From an uncultured Bacteroidota bacterium (lineage in GTDB: Bacteria > Bacteroidota > Bacteroidia > UKL13-3): a DNA stretch of 7,080 nucleotides. The notes beneath the pieces were generated by a model that was not told the DNA's origin, did no database searches, and worked only from the letters and a program-made list of their open reading frames with translations. Each line of letters starts with the position of its first letter. The first letter of the stretch is position 1. The translations under genes and the position numbers were made by a program. Of this stretch, positions 5,442 to 7,080 are shown piece after piece. Location: contig CAISTO010000027.1 of the NCBI GenBank assembly GCA_903888395.1, positions 1-7,080 of the forward strand, in the 5' to 3' direction.

Positions 5442-6641
5442 ATGAAAAAAATATTATTTATCATAATTACTTTATTTTCAGTTCAACAGCTATTTGCACA
5501 AAAGCAATTAGCAACTCATCAATTTATATTACCTGGTCATTCAAATGACCTAAATGCATTGACATTTTCTTTAAAATATAATTTATTGGCATCTGCAGGT
5601 TGGGATAATGCTATTAATTTTTACAGTTGCGATACAACAATAAAGTTAGTTAAAACCATTCCAGATGCGCACAATGCACAAATCAATGCATTAAAATACA
5701 GTAAGCAAGGAAGTTTATTGGCCAGTGCCTCTAACGATTTGGCAATAAACGTATATGACAGCACATTTAAAAAAATAAAAATGTTGGTGGCCTCAAGTGG
5801 ACATGCAGCAAATATTAATGCATTAACATTTGATAACAGTGGGAAAGTTATTTTTAGTGGTGATGATGCCGGTAAAATTATTATTTGGAGTTTAGAAACT
5901 CAAAAAATAATAAGAACATTACAAAATTCAGTTCAAGTGAATGCTTTGGCTATGAGCAATGATCCAAGAACAGTTATTGTAGCTGGTCAAGAACCAACCA
6001 TTAGAGTTATCAATGTGGCTAATAGTCAAACACAACGTTCATTTGTTGGACATACAGACGTGGTAAATGCCATAGAAGTTAGTCCAAATCAAAAGTACTT
6101 AATAAGTGGCAGTAACGATAAAAGTGCAAGAATTTGGGACATTAGAACGGGCAATGAACTAAAAAAACTTCCTGTTGATTGTTGGAAAGTAACTGCAGTG
6201 GCTTTCAGTTTTGATAGTAAATATTGTGCAACGGGTTGCAATGATGGAAGCATAAAAATTTGGGAAGTGGAAACAGGAAATTTAATAGAGAGCATTACTG
6301 CTCAAAATTTCAATACAAGAGATATCGTGTTTTTTAAGCGTTACAGTCAAATTGCAGCAGCACCCATGTTAAGAAATAGCAGCGATTATGGCGTAAGGGT
6401 TTTTCAAACAGAATTAGTTGATCCAATAACTGCAATTGAAAAAGTTAATTTAACAAAAACAAATATTGTTGTCAATAAATTTCAGAAAGAAATAGACAAT
6501 GTATTAAAAGAAAGAGCATTGACAAAACAAGACAGTATAAAATATCAAATTCAGCCATTAAAAGTTTTAGTAAAATCTAAAAATTTGAATAAAACTCCGC
6601 TTGATTCTGTTAGAATTTATAAAACTCCCTCAGTAAAATAA
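5442..6641 (+). CDS. Secreted WD40-repeat beta-propeller protein
   Basis: The 399-residue protein has a signal peptide (MKKILFIIITLFSVQQLFAQ; cleavage after about residue 19). Seven WD40-like blades follow at about 32-62, 76-107, 119-150, 163-192, 203-233, 247-275 and 287-321. Seen: the GH dipeptide opens blades 1, 3 and 5 (GHSND, GHAAN, GHTDV), and AH opens blade 2. A recurrent (L/I/V)(N/T)A(L/I/V) motif follows in blades 1-6, and blades end in WD-like pairs (IIIWS, ARIWD, IKIWE). Blade 7 is poorly conserved. Seven blades would close one propeller, normally a protein-binding scaffold. The tail at about 325-399 is Lys- and Thr-rich, probably extended or helical, with no recognisable domain or type IX sorting signal. 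No catalytic residues are seen and the partner is unknown. upp starts 19 bases downstream and may be co-transcribed. Confidence 0.88.
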   Translation: MKKILFIIITLFSVQQLFAQKQLATHQFILPGHSNDLNALTFSLKYNLLASAGWDNAINFYSCDTTIKLVKTIPDAHNAQINALKYSKQGSLLASASNDLAINVYDSTFKKIKMLVASSGHAANINALTFDNSGKVIFSGDDAGKIIIWSLETQKIIRTLQNSVQVNALAMSNDPRTVIVAGQEPTIRVINVANSQTQRSFVGHTDVVNAIEVSPNQKYLISGSNDKSARIWDIRTGNELKKLPVDCWKVTAVAFSFDSKYCATGCNDGSIKIWEVETGNLIESITAQNFNTRDIVFFKRYSQIAAAPMLRNSSDYGVRVFQTELVDPITAIEKVNLTKTNIVVNKFQKEIDNVLKERALTKQDSIKYQIQPLKVLVKSKNLNKTPLDSVRIYKTPSVK

Positions 6642-6660
6642 ATACATAATAATTTAGGTT

Positions 6661-7080
6661 ATGCTTACCAATCTTTCTGAAAATAATTCAATCATTCAAC
6701 ATTATTTAACTCAAATAAGAGATAAAGAAATTCAGAAAGATACCCTTAGGTTTAGAAAAAATCTATTTCGCATAGCACAAATATTGGCATATGAAATCAG
6801 TAAGCAATTAAATTACGAAACTGTTCAAACTGAAACTCCATTAGCCACAGTTGAAACAAGTATTTTTCAAGAAAAACCTATAATTTGTAGTATTTTAAGA
6901 GCAGGATTGGTGATGCATGAAGGTTTTTTAGACTTTTACGACCAATCTGATTCTGCATTTGTTTCTGCATATAGAAAACACAGCTCACCAGGAGAATTTG
7001 AAATAGTGGTTGAATACATGGCTTCGCCAAGTTTAAAAGATAAAACCATTATATTAATAGACCCAATGCTTGCCACAGGC
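6661..7080 (+). CDS. upp: Uracil phosphoribosyltransferase (partial, C-terminus cut)
   Basis: This cytoplasmic pyrimidine-salvage enzyme makes UMP and pyrophosphate from uracil and PRPP. The window holds the first 140 residues of an expected length of about 210-220, and the frame is open to the right edge. Seen: the N-terminal LRFRKNLFRIAQILAYEIS (29-47), the ILRAGLVMHEG segment (78-88) typical of UPRTases, SAYRKH (102-107), VEYMASP (117-123), and the PRPP-binding loop IDPMLATG (133-140) just before the cut. The uracil-binding C-terminal part lies outside the window. The start ATG follows the WD40 gene stop by 19 bases. No alternative start fits better, as MLTNLSENNS resembles the usual N-terminus. 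Confidence 0.96.
   Translation, partial: MLTNLSENNSIIQHYLTQIRDKEIQKDTLRFRKNLFRIAQILAYEISKQLNYETVQTETPLATVETSIFQEKPIICSILRAGLVMHEGFLDFYDQSDSAFVSAYRKHSSPGEFEIVVEYMASPSLKDKTIILIDPMLATG

Overview
The window looks like a piece of an ordinary AT-rich Bacteroidota chromosome (Flavobacteriia/Sphingobacteriia/Chitinophagia-like; I cannot place a genus). The evidence is an OmpA protein with TPR, PD40 propeller and carboxypeptidase-regulatory-like domains, signal peptides ending in A-x-A|Q or F-A|Q, no recognisable Shine-Dalgarno sequences, a TAnnTTTG-type -7 element, and almost exclusive TAA stops. It is gene-dense, with no rRNA, tRNA, CRISPR array or insertion sequence seen.

Left half (bases 1-4628, all minus strand), in transcription order from right to left. 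A three-gene overlapping cluster comes first: a secreted protein of unknown function (4101-4628), a GNAT acetyltransferase of the diamine/thialysine type (3626-4111) and ribonuclease HI (3150-3629). Next is a two-gene RelE/ParE-type toxin-antitoxin module (antitoxin 2779-2991, toxin 2460-2789) with its own plausible promoter. Last is a PorE-like OmpA-family envelope protein (412-2310), followed after 9 bases by a hotdog-fold acyl-CoA thioesterase of the YbgC/FadM type that runs off the left edge. A five-copy heptamer tandem repeat lies in the leader of the OmpA-family gene.

Right half (4721-7080, plus strand). Endonuclease III (4721-5371) is divergent from the secreted hypothetical. After a 70-base gap containing a perfect 22-bp palindrome comes a secreted seven-bladed WD40 protein (5442-6641), and 19 bases later uracil phosphoribosyltransferase (6661-, cut by the right edge).

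The content is mostly housekeeping (DNA repair, R-loop/primer removal, pyrimidine salvage, acyl-CoA hydrolysis) plus envelope and secreted proteins and one addiction-type module. I do not see a convincing undescribed multi-gene system. The items most worth a second look are the PorE-like architecture next to a YbgC-type thioesterase, the exported WD40 protein, the heptamer repeat, the palindrome and the toxin-antitoxin pair.
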